Shown here: positions 24,491 to 35,090 of the stretch, piece after piece
Layout: every line of letters begins with the position of its first letter
Numbering within the stretch: position 1 is the first letter of the stretch
Source of the DNA: Burkholderiales bacterium
GTDB lineage: Bacteria > Pseudomonadota > Gammaproteobacteria > Burkholderiales > Usitatibacteraceae
Direction: 5' to 3'
Assembly (NCBI GenBank): GCA_019634955.1
Contig: JAHCAK010000011.1
Location: 1-64,000 of the forward strand
DNA: 64,000 nt
Notes under the pieces: generated by a model
Seen by the model: the letters and a program-made list of their open reading frames with translations, nothing else
Told to the model about the DNA's origin: nothing
Databases searched by the model: none
Translations under genes and position numbers: made by a program

Positions 24491-26002
24491 TCAGTCGCCC
24501 TCGCTCTCGCCGGCCACGCGCGCGCGGCCCTTGCGCAGGGAGGGCACGACCATCGCGACGAGCAGGAGGGCGGAGGCGAGCAGGAAGACGAGGCTGATGG
24601 GGCGCGTCACGAAGACGGTGAAGCTGCCCTCGGCCATGAGGAGCGCGCGGCGCAGGTTCTCCTCGAGCATCGGGCCCAGCACGTAGCCGAGGATGAGCGG
24701 CGCCGGCTGGCAGTCGAGCTTGGCGAAGACGTAGCCCAGCACGCCCACGACGGCGCACAGGTAGACGTCGACGGCGCTGTTGTTGAGGCTGTAGTTGCCC
24801 ACCGAGGCGAACACGAGGATGGCGGGGAAGAGGAAGCGGTAGGGCACCTGCGTGAGCCGCGCCCACACGCCCACGAGCGGCAGGTTGAGCAGGAGCAGCA
24901 GCACGTTGCCTACGAGCATGCTCGCCACCAGCCCCCAGAAGAGCTCCGGCTTGGTGGTCATCACCGCGGGCCCCGGCTGGATGCCCTGCATCGTGAGGGC
25001 GCCGAGCACGAGGGCCATCACGGCGGTGGCGGGGATGCCCAGCGTGAGGGTGGGGATGAAGTGCGTCTGCGCCGCGGCGTTGTTCGCGGCCTCGGGCGCG
25101 GCCACGCCCTCGATCGCGCCATGGCCGAAGCGCGACGGGTCCTTGGCGATCTTCTTTTCCAGCATGTAGGCCGAGAAGGCCGCCACCGACGCCGTGATCC
25201 CCGGCAGCGCGCCGAAGAACGAGCCCAGCGCGGTGCCGCGCATCGTCGGGCCGGTGATCGCCTTCAGGTCGGCCCAGGTCGGCATGAGGTTCTTCACGTC
25301 CTTCGTGAACACCTCCACCTTGTCGGTGCGGGCGAGGTTCTGCACGATCTCCGCCACGGCGAAGAGGCCCACGGCGACGACGGTGAAGCCCACGCCGTCC
25401 AGCAGCTCGGCCATCCCGAAGGAGAAGCGCGGCAGCCCCGAGGTGACGTCGGTGCCGACGATGCCGAGCATGAGCCCGGTCACCACCATGGCGAGCGACT
25501 TCACGAGGTCGCCGTGCGCGAGCACCGCGGAGAAGACGAGGCCCATCAGCATGAGCGAGAAGTACTCGGCCGCGCCGAACTCGAGCGCCCACTTGCCCAC
25601 GAGCGGGCCGAAGAAGGCGACGAGCAGGGTGGAGATGATCCCCGCCGTGAACGAGGCGATCGCCGCGGTGGCGAGCGCCGGCCCCGCGCGCCCCTGCCGC
25701 GCCATCTGGTAGCCGTCGATGGCCGTGACCGCCGAGGAGACCTCGCCGGGCATGTTCACGAGGATCGCGGTGGTGGAGCCGCCGTACTGCGCGCCGTAGA
25801 AGATGCCGGCCAGCATGATGAGCGAGCTCACCGGGTCGAGGCCGAAGGTGATCGGCAGCAGCATCGCGATCGTGACCAGCGGGCCCACGCCGGGCAGCAC
25901 GCCGATGAGCGTGCCGAGGAACACGCCGAGGAAGCAGTAGGCGAGGTTCTTGAGCGTGAGGGCCACGCCGAACCCGAGCGCCAGGTTCGAGAGGACGTCC
26001 AT
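24491..26002 (-). CDS. tctA: TTT transporter large permease subunit, TctA
   Basis: 503 residues with about a dozen membrane segments and the TctA signatures LIGVLPGVGPLVTIAMLLP, then YGGSTTAILVNMPGE, and the second half motif FFGALPGITASVAAF. TctA forms the conducting subunit of tripartite tricarboxylate transporters, driven by the membrane ion gradient. It follows TctB by 3 bp. This is the only TctA gene in the window. Confidence 0.95.
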   Translation of the reverse strand: MDVLSNLALGFGVALTLKNLAYCFLGVFLGTLIGVLPGVGPLVTIAMLLPITFGLDPVSSLIMLAGIFYGAQYGGSTTAILVNMPGEVSSAVTAIDGYQMARQGRAGPALATAAIASFTAGIISTLLVAFFGPLVGKWALEFGAAEYFSLMLMGLVFSAVLAHGDLVKSLAMVVTGLMLGIVGTDVTSGLPRFSFGMAELLDGVGFTVVAVGLFAVAEIVQNLARTDKVEVFTKDVKNLMPTWADLKAITGPTMRGTALGSFFGALPGITASVAAFSAYMLEKKIAKDPSRFGHGAIEGVAAPEAANNAAAQTHFIPTLTLGIPATAVMALVLGALTMQGIQPGPAVMTTKPELFWGLVASMLVGNVLLLLLNLPLVGVWARLTQVPYRFLFPAILVFASVGNYSLNNSAVDVYLCAVVGVLGYVFAKLDCQPAPLILGYVLGPMLEENLRRALLMAEGSFTVFVTRPISLVFLLASALLLVAMVVPSLRKGRARVAGESEGD

Positions 26003-26005
26003 GGC

Positions 26006-26467
26006 CTACCTCCCGAAGTCGAACGCGAAGAGCTCGTAGGGCAGGCCCAGGCCCCAGATGAAGATCGCCACGGCGAGAAGCGACATCGCCACGGCGAGCA
26101 GCGCCGCCTCGCCCCAGCGGAACTCGCGGCCCGCGTACGCGCTCGTCACCGTCAGGACGGCCACCGAAGGCACCAGGCCCACGTGCTCCATGAGCCAGCC
26201 GAACGCGACCATCGCGGCGGAGAGCGCGACGAGCGGGAACCAGCCCCACTCGCCCTGCACGCGCTCGCCGGAGCGAAGGCCCCGGATCATCGTCACGACG
26301 CCGAAGCCCGCGAGGATCACGCCGAGGCTCCGGGGGAAGAACCCGGGCCCCATCTGCTGCACGCTGCCGAAGGGGTAGGAGAGCGCCACGGCGAAGCCGC
26401 CGGCGCCGATGGCGATGAACAGCAGCCCCGCGAGGAAGTCGCGGTTGGCGGCGAGGGCCGTCTTCAT
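26006..26467 (-). CDS. tctB: TTT transporter small permease subunit, TctB
   Basis: 153 residues with four hydrophobic segments and a TctB pattern: FLAGLLFIAIGAGGFAVALS, QMGPGFFPRSLGVIL, then FGWLMEHVGLVPSVAVL. TctB is the small membrane partner of TctA. Placement between a TctC-type and a TctA gene confirms identity. The start is the ATG directly preceding the first membrane helix. Confidence 0.92.
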   Translation of the reverse strand: MKTALAANRDFLAGLLFIAIGAGGFAVALSYPFGSVQQMGPGFFPRSLGVILAGFGVVTMIRGLRSGERVQGEWGWFPLVALSAAMVAFGWLMEHVGLVPSVAVLTVTSAYAGREFRWGEAALLAVAMSLLAVAIFIWGLGLPYELFAFDFGR

Positions 26468-26496
26468 GGCGCGTCGTCCGGTGGCCGGCAGCGCGC

Positions 26497-27468
26497 TCAG
26501 TTCACCTTGATGCCGGCTTCCTTCACGACCGATGCCCACTTGTCGTGGTCGGCCTTGATGAGCGCCGCGAACGCCGCCGGGCCGATGTCCGTCTTGCCGT
26601 TGAGGCGTGCCTGCACTTCCGGCGCGTCGAGCACCTTGGCCACTTCCGCGTCCAGGCGCGCGATGATCGGGGCGGGCGTGCCGGCGGGAACGGCGATGCC
26701 GAACCAGGTGACGGCCTCGAAGCCCGCGTAGCCCGACTCGGCGACGGTGGGCACGTCCGGCCACTGCGGGGCGCGCTTGGCCGAGGTGACGGCGATGGCG
26801 CGAAGCTGGCCCGACTTCACGGGGCCGGTGGCGGATTCGATGGAGGCGACATAGAAGCTGGCACGCCCGCTGATCACGTCCGGCAGCGCCTGCGCCGTGC
26901 CCTTGTAGGGGACGTGCGTGTACTTGATGCCAGCCACCTTCTGGAAGTACTCGCCCGTGAGGTGCGCGACCGTCGAGTTGCCCGGGGAGGCGAAGAGCAG
27001 CTTGCCGGGGTTCGCCTTTGCCGCGGCGACGAGGTCGGCCATCGATTTGATCGGGGAATTGGCCCCCACCACGATGGCGAGCGGCACGGAGGTGATGATC
27101 CGCACCGGCGAGAAGTCCTTCACCGGGTCGTAGGGCAGGCCCGACATGATGGACGGCGCGATGGACATGTTGCTCGTCTGGCCCACGACGAGCGTGTAGC
27201 CGTCGGGCTTCGATTTGGCGGCGGCGTCCAGGCCGACGGAACCGCCGGCGCCGGCCTTGTTCTCGACCACGACCTTCCAGCCCGCCGTCGCGGTGAGCTT
27301 GTCGGCCACGATGCGGCCGAGGATGTCCGTGCCGCCGCCCGGGGGGAAGGGGACGATGAGGCGCACGGGCTTGTCGGGATAGCCGGCCTGCGCCAGCGCG
27401 TTGCCGGAAATGCCGGCGGTGAGGACGATTGCGGCCGCGGCGGCGGCACGGGCTGCCCAGCGATTCAT
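26497..27468 (-). CDS. tctC: TTT transporter substrate-binding protein, TctC/Bug
   Basis: 323 residues: a signal peptide (AAAAAIVLTAGISGNALAQ), then YPDKPVRLIVPFPPGGGTD, PDGYTLV and HVPYKGTAQ. GGAGGAG precedes the ATG. It is the first gene of the operon and the only Bug copy here located beside TctB/TctA, so it is the natural periplasmic component of that transporter. The divergent LysR gene probably controls the operon. Confidence 0.95.
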   Translation of the reverse strand: MNRWAARAAAAAAIVLTAGISGNALAQAGYPDKPVRLIVPFPPGGGTDILGRIVADKLTATAGWKVVVENKAGAGGSVGLDAAAKSKPDGYTLVVGQTSNMSIAPSIMSGLPYDPVKDFSPVRIITSVPLAIVVGANSPIKSMADLVAAAKANPGKLLFASPGNSTVAHLTGEYFQKVAGIKYTHVPYKGTAQALPDVISGRASFYVASIESATGPVKSGQLRAIAVTSAKRAPQWPDVPTVAESGYAGFEAVTWFGIAVPAGTPAPIIARLDAEVAKVLDAPEVQARLNGKTDIGPAAFAALIKADHDKWASVVKEAGIKVN

Positions 27469-27580
27469 GGTGACTCCTCCGGTGGATGGCGGTTATGGAT
27501 GCGCTCGCCCCGGTGGCGCCCGGGGTCGCTTGTTGTGAGCGGATCATGAGTGAGACAATTCATCATGTCCATTTCGTTTT

Positions 27581-27593
27581 TCGTTGGAAACGA
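27581..27593. promoter_or_regulatory. Inverted repeat in the LysR/TTT divergent region
   Basis: TCGTT-GGA-AACGA is a perfect inverted repeat, preceded by a second TTTCGTT. It lies just before the LysR start and about 115 bp from the tctC start, a position expected for LysR autoregulation. The rest of the 130-bp gap shows no convincing promoter. Confidence 0.4.
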
Positions 27594-27598
27594 TAAAC

Positions 27599-28513
27599 AT
27601 GGCTGATCAATTGGACCTGCGCGACCTGCGCTATTTCGAGGCCATCGCAGAGACGGGGCACCTGGGGCACGCGGCGGCGAGGGTGTTCCGGTCGCAACCG
27701 GCGCTCACGGGCTGCGTGCGGCGGCTGGAGGCCGCGCTGGGCACCGCGCTCTTCGAGCGGGTGGGCCGCGGCATCCGCCTCACCGCGGCTGGCGAGGCGC
27801 TGGCCCGGCGCGCGCGCAGCCTTCGCGTGGCCGCGGAGGACACCGCGCGCGAGATCGCGGAGGTGGGCGCCGGCACCTCCGGCCACGTGCGCATCGGCGT
27901 GCTGCCGACGCTCGCGCGCTTCCTCATGCCGCCGCTCTGCCGCGCGTTCCTGCAGGACGCCCCCGGCGTCACGATCCGCACCGTCATCGCGCAGAACGAC
28001 GTGCTGGCGAGCCAGCTCGCGGCGGGCGAAGTCGACTTCCTCCTCACCACCGCCTGGCTGGCCTCGCAGGACGTCGTGAACCACCCCATCCTCGAGGACG
28101 AGGCGGTCGTGATCGCGAGCCGCAACCACCCCGTGCTCGCGAGGAAGGCGCGCCTGCAGGATCTCCTCGCCTACCGGTGGGTGCTCGCGCCGCCCTCGGT
28201 GGGCACGCGGCAATGGCTCGACCGCGTCTTCCAGGCCAGGGGCCTGCCCGGCCCGCAGGTGCAGATCGAGACCAACCTCATCCTCATGATGCCCACGCTC
28301 ATCCGCCAGACAGAGCTCCTCACCTTCACCTCGCGGCGGCATACCGACCTCGCGGATGCGGGCAACGACCTGCGCGAGGTGCGGCTGAAGGAGACCACCA
28401 TGCGCCGGCGCTTCGACGTGGCCTGGCGCCGCGACGGCTACCTTTCGCCGGCGGCGCAGCGAATGATCAAGCTGCTGCGCGCGAAGGGCAGGGCGCTCTT
28501 CGCGGGGGAGTGA
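27599..28513 (+). CDS. LysR family transcriptional regulator
   Basis: About 304 residues. The N-terminal winged HTH (LRYFEAIAETGHLGHAAARV ending SQPALTGCVRRLE) is followed by a LysR co-inducer domain (about 90-300, starting GHVRIGVLPTLARFLMP). LysR proteins usually activate the divergent operon when bound to its pathway metabolite; here that is the TctCBA-aldolase-dehydrogenase operon. ATG 27599 is preferred to the in-frame TTG at 27584, which lies inside an inverted repeat. Confidence 0.92.
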   Translation: MADQLDLRDLRYFEAIAETGHLGHAAARVFRSQPALTGCVRRLEAALGTALFERVGRGIRLTAAGEALARRARSLRVAAEDTAREIAEVGAGTSGHVRIGVLPTLARFLMPPLCRAFLQDAPGVTIRTVIAQNDVLASQLAAGEVDFLLTTAWLASQDVVNHPILEDEAVVIASRNHPVLARKARLQDLLAYRWVLAPPSVGTRQWLDRVFQARGLPGPQVQIETNLILMMPTLIRQTELLTFTSRRHTDLADAGNDLREVRLKETTMRRRFDVAWRRDGYLSPAAQRMIKLLRAKGRALFAGE

Positions 28514-28545
28514 GGGCGGGCGCTTGTCGCGCCGCGCGGCCTGCC

Positions 28546-28637
28546 GATTGCGATTCGCCATCGAGCGCGCGGGCGCCCCGTGCTAAAAACTCGCGGCCCT
28601 TCCCCAACGCCGCGCGTCGGCATCGAGAATCGCAATC
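28546..28637. repeat. Perfect 11-bp inverted repeat flanking the terC promoter region
   Basis: GATTGCGATTC (28546-28556) and its exact reverse complement (28627-28637) lie 81 bp apart. The right arm ends at the base before the terC ATG and occupies the Shine-Dalgarno position. Between them, TG-C-TAAAAA (28581-28589) looks like an extended -10. The left arm would then be upstream of the transcript, favouring a DNA-binding pair over an RNA hairpin. Confidence 0.6.
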
Positions 28638-29369
28638 ATGGAATTCGGCACCCCGGAATTCTGGGTGGCGGTCGCGCAGATCATCGCGATCGACATCCTG
28701 CTCGGCGGCGACAACGCGGTCATCATCGCGCTCGCCTCCCGCAAGCTGCCGCTGCACCAGCGCAACAAGGCGATCTTCTGGGGCGTGTTCGCCGCCATCG
28801 CCCTGCGCGTGGTGCTCATCTTCTTCGCGCTGCAGCTGCTCAAGGTCCCGTACCTCAAGATCGTGGGCGGGGTGCTGCTGCTCTGGATCGGCGTGAAGCT
28901 CCTCATGCCGGAGAAGGACGACGGCCACGAGGTCGACGCCGCCTCCAACCTGCTCGGGGCGGTGAAGACGATCATCGTGGCCGACGCGGTGATGAGCCTG
29001 GACAACGTCATCGCCATCGCCGGCGCCGCCAAGGACAGCATCGGGCTCGTGGTCTTCGGCCTCGTGGTGAGCGTGCCCATCATCGTGTGGGGGTCCAAAC
29101 TCGTGCTCACGCTCATGGACCGCTTCCCGTGGGTCATCATGGGGGGCGCGGCGCTGCTGGGCTGGATCGCCGGCGACATGGCCGTGGGCGACGTGGTCAC
29201 CAAGGACTGGGTGGCGGCCAACGCCGCGTGGCTCAAGTACGGCGCGCCCGTGATCGGCGCGGTCGGCGTGGTGGCGGTCGGGAAGCTCCTCGCGGGCCGC
29301 GTGAGGGCTCGCGGCGGTGTGGCCGCCCCTGCCGGGCCGATCGACCTCGCCTCGCCAGGGAAGGACTGA
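28638..29369 (+). CDS. terC: TerC family integral membrane protein
   Basis: 243 residues with about seven to eight membrane helices and the two acidic TerC motifs, GGDNAVIIAL and SLDNVIAIAG, which sit in membrane segments and likely bind metal. TerC relatives export manganese or support metal loading of exoenzymes; tellurite resistance is the historical name. The C-terminal 25 residues are a soluble Ala/Gly-rich tail. No Shine-Dalgarno is visible because the inverted-repeat arm abuts the ATG. I see no recognisable yybP-ykoY manganese riboswitch before it. Confidence 0.9.
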   Translation: MEFGTPEFWVAVAQIIAIDILLGGDNAVIIALASRKLPLHQRNKAIFWGVFAAIALRVVLIFFALQLLKVPYLKIVGGVLLLWIGVKLLMPEKDDGHEVDAASNLLGAVKTIIVADAVMSLDNVIAIAGAAKDSIGLVVFGLVVSVPIIVWGSKLVLTLMDRFPWVIMGGAALLGWIAGDMAVGDVVTKDWVAANAAWLKYGAPVIGAVGVVAVGKLLAGRVRARGGVAAPAGPIDLASPGKD

Positions 29370-29378
29370 GAGGACGAC

Positions 29379-29807
29379 ATGCGCAACATTCTCGTGGCGG
29401 TGGACGGCTCCGCGCACTCGCGCAAGGTGGCCGAGCACCTGGTGGGCCTTTCCCGTGAACTTCGGCAACCCCCGGAGGTGCACCTGCTCACCGTGCAGCA
29501 GCAGCTCGCGGGCGTGAACGTGAAGCTCTTCGTGAGCCACGATTCCCTCAACGCGTACTACCGCGATGAGGGTGAGGCGGCGCTCAAGCCGGCGCGCGAG
29601 GTGCTCGATGCGGCCGGCGTCGCCTACGCCCACCACATCGGCGTGGGCCACCCCGCCGAGGTGATCGTGGAGTACGCGAAGGCGAAGGGCTGCGACCAGA
29701 TCCTCATGGGCACCCACGGCCACGCCGCGCTCGCCGGCATGGTGCTGGGCTCGATCGCGACACGGGTGCTGCACCTCGCCACGGTGCCGGTGACGCTGGT
29801 GCGTTGA
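29379..29807 (+). CDS. Universal stress protein, UspA family
   Basis: 142 residues with the Usp fold: NILVAVDGSAHSRKVAEHL at the start and the ATP-binding signature GTHGHAALAGMVLGS (about 113-127). Such proteins bind ATP and act in general stress survival. GAGAGGA precedes the ATG, and the gene begins 9 bp after the terC stop, so the two are probably co-transcribed. Confidence 0.92.
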   Translation: MRNILVAVDGSAHSRKVAEHLVGLSRELRQPPEVHLLTVQQQLAGVNVKLFVSHDSLNAYYRDEGEAALKPAREVLDAAGVAYAHHIGVGHPAEVIVEYAKAKGCDQILMGTHGHAALAGMVLGSIATRVLHLATVPVTLVR

Positions 29808-29860
29808 GCAGGGCGGCGCGGCGCGTACGATAGGGCGTCCCTGTCGCCGAGCCGCGCGCG

Positions 29861-31180
29861 ATGCCCAAGCCGTCCCCCGCCCCCGTCCCGCAATCCCGCC
29901 TCGAACGCCTGGCCCGCATCGGGCTGGCCGCGGGCGAGCTCGCGGTCGGCGCCGCCACCGAAGGCATCCGGCGCCTCGCGCGCGGGGAGGCCGCCGAGCT
30001 CGGGACCGCGCTCCTTTCCGGCGCCAACGCGAAGCGCCTCGCGACGCGGCTCGCCCGGCTGCGCGGCGCGGCCATGAAGATCGGCCAGCTCGTCTCGCTG
30101 CAGGGCGAGGACGTGCTGCCGCCGGAGTTCGCGCAGGCCCTCGCGATGCTGCGCTCGCAGGCCGCCCCCATGCCGCCGGAGCAGGTGCGCCGCGTGCTCG
30201 GCCGCGAATTCGGCAAGGGGTGGGAGAAGCGATTCGCGCGCTTCGACTGGGAGCCGATCGCCGCCGCCTCCATCGGGCAGGTGCACCGCGCGGTGGCCGC
30301 CAACGGTCGCGACCTCGCGCTCAAGATCCAGTACCCCGGTGTCGCGCGCTCGATCGCGAGCGACGTGGACAACGTCGCCGTGCTGCTGCGGCTCTTCAAC
30401 CTGCTGCCGCTGGGCCTGGACGTGGGCGGCATGGCGGCGGAGGCCAAGCGCCAGCTCGCGCAGGAGGCCGACTACGAGGCCGAGGGCCGCTTCCTCGAGC
30501 GCTACGCGAAGCTGGTCGCCGGCGAGCCGGGCTTGGCTGTCCCGCGCGTGCACTGGGACCTCACCACGCCGCGCATCATGGCGATGGACTTCATGGCGGG
30601 CGAGCCGCTGGAGACGCTCGCCTCGGCCCCGCAGGCGAAGCGCGACGCCGTCGGCACGCTGCTCGAGCGGCTGCTCTTCCGCGAGCTCTTCGAGTTCCGC
30701 GTCATGCAGACCGACCCCAACTTCGCCAACTACCTCTGGCAGCCCGGCACGGGGCGGGTGGTGCTGCTCGACTTCGGCGCGACCATGCGCTTCCCGAAGG
30801 AGTTCGTCGCGAAGTACGCGCGCATCACGCGGGCAGTGATCGCGGGCGACCGTGACGCGGTGGCGCAGGGCGCCATCGACATCGGCTACGCCGCCGCGGG
30901 CGATTCCCCCGAGCGGATCGACGCGGTCGTGGACGTGGTCTTCCTCGTGTGCGAACCGCTGCGGCACCGCGGCCGCTACGACTTCCCGGCCTCCGACCTG
31001 CCGGCGCGCGTGCGCGACCTCGGCTACGACCTCGCGTTCCGGCGGGGGCTGGTGCGCGCGCCGCCGCCGGAGACCATCTTCCTTCACCGGAAGCTCGTGG
31101 GCGCCTTCCTGCTTCTCGCGCGGATCGGGGCGCGGGTGGATGCGCGGGGGCTGGTGACGGAGGTTCTGGCCGGCCGGTGA
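29861..31180 (+). CDS. ABC1/UbiB/AarF-family atypical kinase
   Basis: 439 residues. The family's KxGQ motif is KIGQ at 73-76, followed by the Ala-rich loop AAASIGQVH near 142-150, a lysine in LALKIQYPGV, the catalytic-loop TDPNFANYLW and the metal-binding LLDFGAT. ABC1/UbiB proteins are ATPases/kinases needed for ubiquinone synthesis or lipid handling at the membrane. Unlike canonical UbiB, this one is short and has no C-terminal membrane anchor, matching the soluble ABC1 subgroup. No other ubi genes are nearby. Confidence 0.9.
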   Translation: MPKPSPAPVPQSRLERLARIGLAAGELAVGAATEGIRRLARGEAAELGTALLSGANAKRLATRLARLRGAAMKIGQLVSLQGEDVLPPEFAQALAMLRSQAAPMPPEQVRRVLGREFGKGWEKRFARFDWEPIAAASIGQVHRAVAANGRDLALKIQYPGVARSIASDVDNVAVLLRLFNLLPLGLDVGGMAAEAKRQLAQEADYEAEGRFLERYAKLVAGEPGLAVPRVHWDLTTPRIMAMDFMAGEPLETLASAPQAKRDAVGTLLERLLFRELFEFRVMQTDPNFANYLWQPGTGRVVLLDFGATMRFPKEFVAKYARITRAVIAGDRDAVAQGAIDIGYAAAGDSPERIDAVVDVVFLVCEPLRHRGRYDFPASDLPARVRDLGYDLAFRRGLVRAPPPETIFLHRKLVGAFLLLARIGARVDARGLVTEVLAGR

Positions 31181-31185
31181 CCGGC

Positions 31186-31219
31186 GGGGTATCATTAACG
31201 AAACTCAAGGTTTCACCCC
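31186..31219 (+). promoter_or_regulatory. -10 element and stem-loop before the hybrid kinase
   Basis: TATCAT (31190-31195) is close to the -10 consensus. GAAAC-TCAAG-GTTTC (31200-31214) is a perfect hairpin, flanked by GGGGT (31186-31190) and ACCCC (31215-31219), which could extend it across a 9-base bulge. It may be an operator at the transcript start. Confidence 0.35.
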
Positions 31220-31230
31220 GCGGGACATCC

Positions 31231-34179
<2,949 letters not shown>

Positions 34180-34989
34180 TGCGGTTGAGCTTCCCGGCCA
34201 CTTCGGCGAGTGCCGGCAGCACCTCCCGAACCAGCCTGGCCTGGGAGTAGTCGGCGGTCGACAGGGACACCGCCAAAGCGTAACGGCGCGAGCCCGAGGC
34301 GGCCAGCGGAACGGCGACCGCGCCGTAACCCAGGCTCAACTGGTCGGCGACCACCTCGTAGCCGCGCTTTGCTGCCTCCTGGATGGCCTTGGTGAGCTGG
34401 GCACGGTTCACCAGCGTCTTCGGCGTCATCTTCTCCATCCGCATCGCCGCGACGAAGCCGCGGACGTCCTCGTGGTCCGCGCCGATGAGCACCCGCCCCA
34501 TCGCCGTGCAGTGCGCCGGCATCCGCATGCCCACGTGGATGTTCATCGTCACGAGCTTTCGCTTCTCCGCGGCGGCGACGTTGCGGCCGACGAAGACGAT
34601 CTCGTCACCCTCCAGCACGGAGAGGCTCACGGCGCCGCCCGTCTGGTCCGCCAGCTCCTGCATGTACGGCGTGGCGAGCGCCGGCACGGACATGCTCCCC
34701 AAGGCGGCGTAGCCCAGTTCCAGGACCAGCGGGCGCAGCGAATAGCGCTTCTGCGAGTCGTCGTAGGCGACATACCCCTCCTCCTCTAGGGTGATCAGGA
34801 AGCGCCGGCAGGTCGTCTTCGTGAGCTCCACCGCCGACGCGATGTCCGCGAGCGACGGGGTGGGAATGTCGTTGAACACCCTGAGGATGCGCAGCCCCCG
34901 GGAGAGGGAACGGTTCTGCTTGATCACGCCGAGGTCGCTCCGAAAGTCGTTGAGGGGCCGCCCCGATGCTGCCGCGCAGCATCGATTCG

Positions 34990-35007
34990 CGCAATCGCGC
35001 GATTGCG
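34990..35007. promoter_or_regulatory. 18-bp palindrome near the IclR start
   Basis: CGCAATC-GCGC-GATTGCG is a perfect palindrome about 60 bp upstream of the IclR start, in the divergent gap. It is a plausible IclR operator for autoregulation. Confidence 0.45.
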
Positions 35008-35034
35008 TCCGGCCCCGATACCCCCCATAATGTC

Positions 35035-35067
35035 ACGAAATGATTCGTCGTGTCACTAGGTGACACG
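35035..35067. promoter_or_regulatory. Adjacent palindromes before the PrpD-fusion operon
   Basis: ACGAA-ATGA-TTCGT (35035-35048) directly abuts CGTGTCAC-TAG-GTGACACG (35049-35067), an 8-bp-arm perfect palindrome. They lie 24-56 bp before the SCP2-MmgE/PrpD start. The second is strong enough to be the main operator, for IclR or another dimeric regulator. Confidence 0.55.
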
Positions 35068-35090
35068 CATAACGGAGAGGCGGGGGAGCC

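Noticed and set aside
27533-27544. TTGTGAGCGGAT, identical to part of the E. coli lac operator
   Set aside because: Only half the operator matches, the partner half is missing, no LacI-type regulator is present, and the match can arise by chance; it is not called as an operator.
28514-28637. Possible yybP-ykoY manganese riboswitch before terC
   Set aside because: The conserved core and paired segments of that riboswitch are not visible; the region instead holds an extended -10 and the 11-bp inverted repeat.
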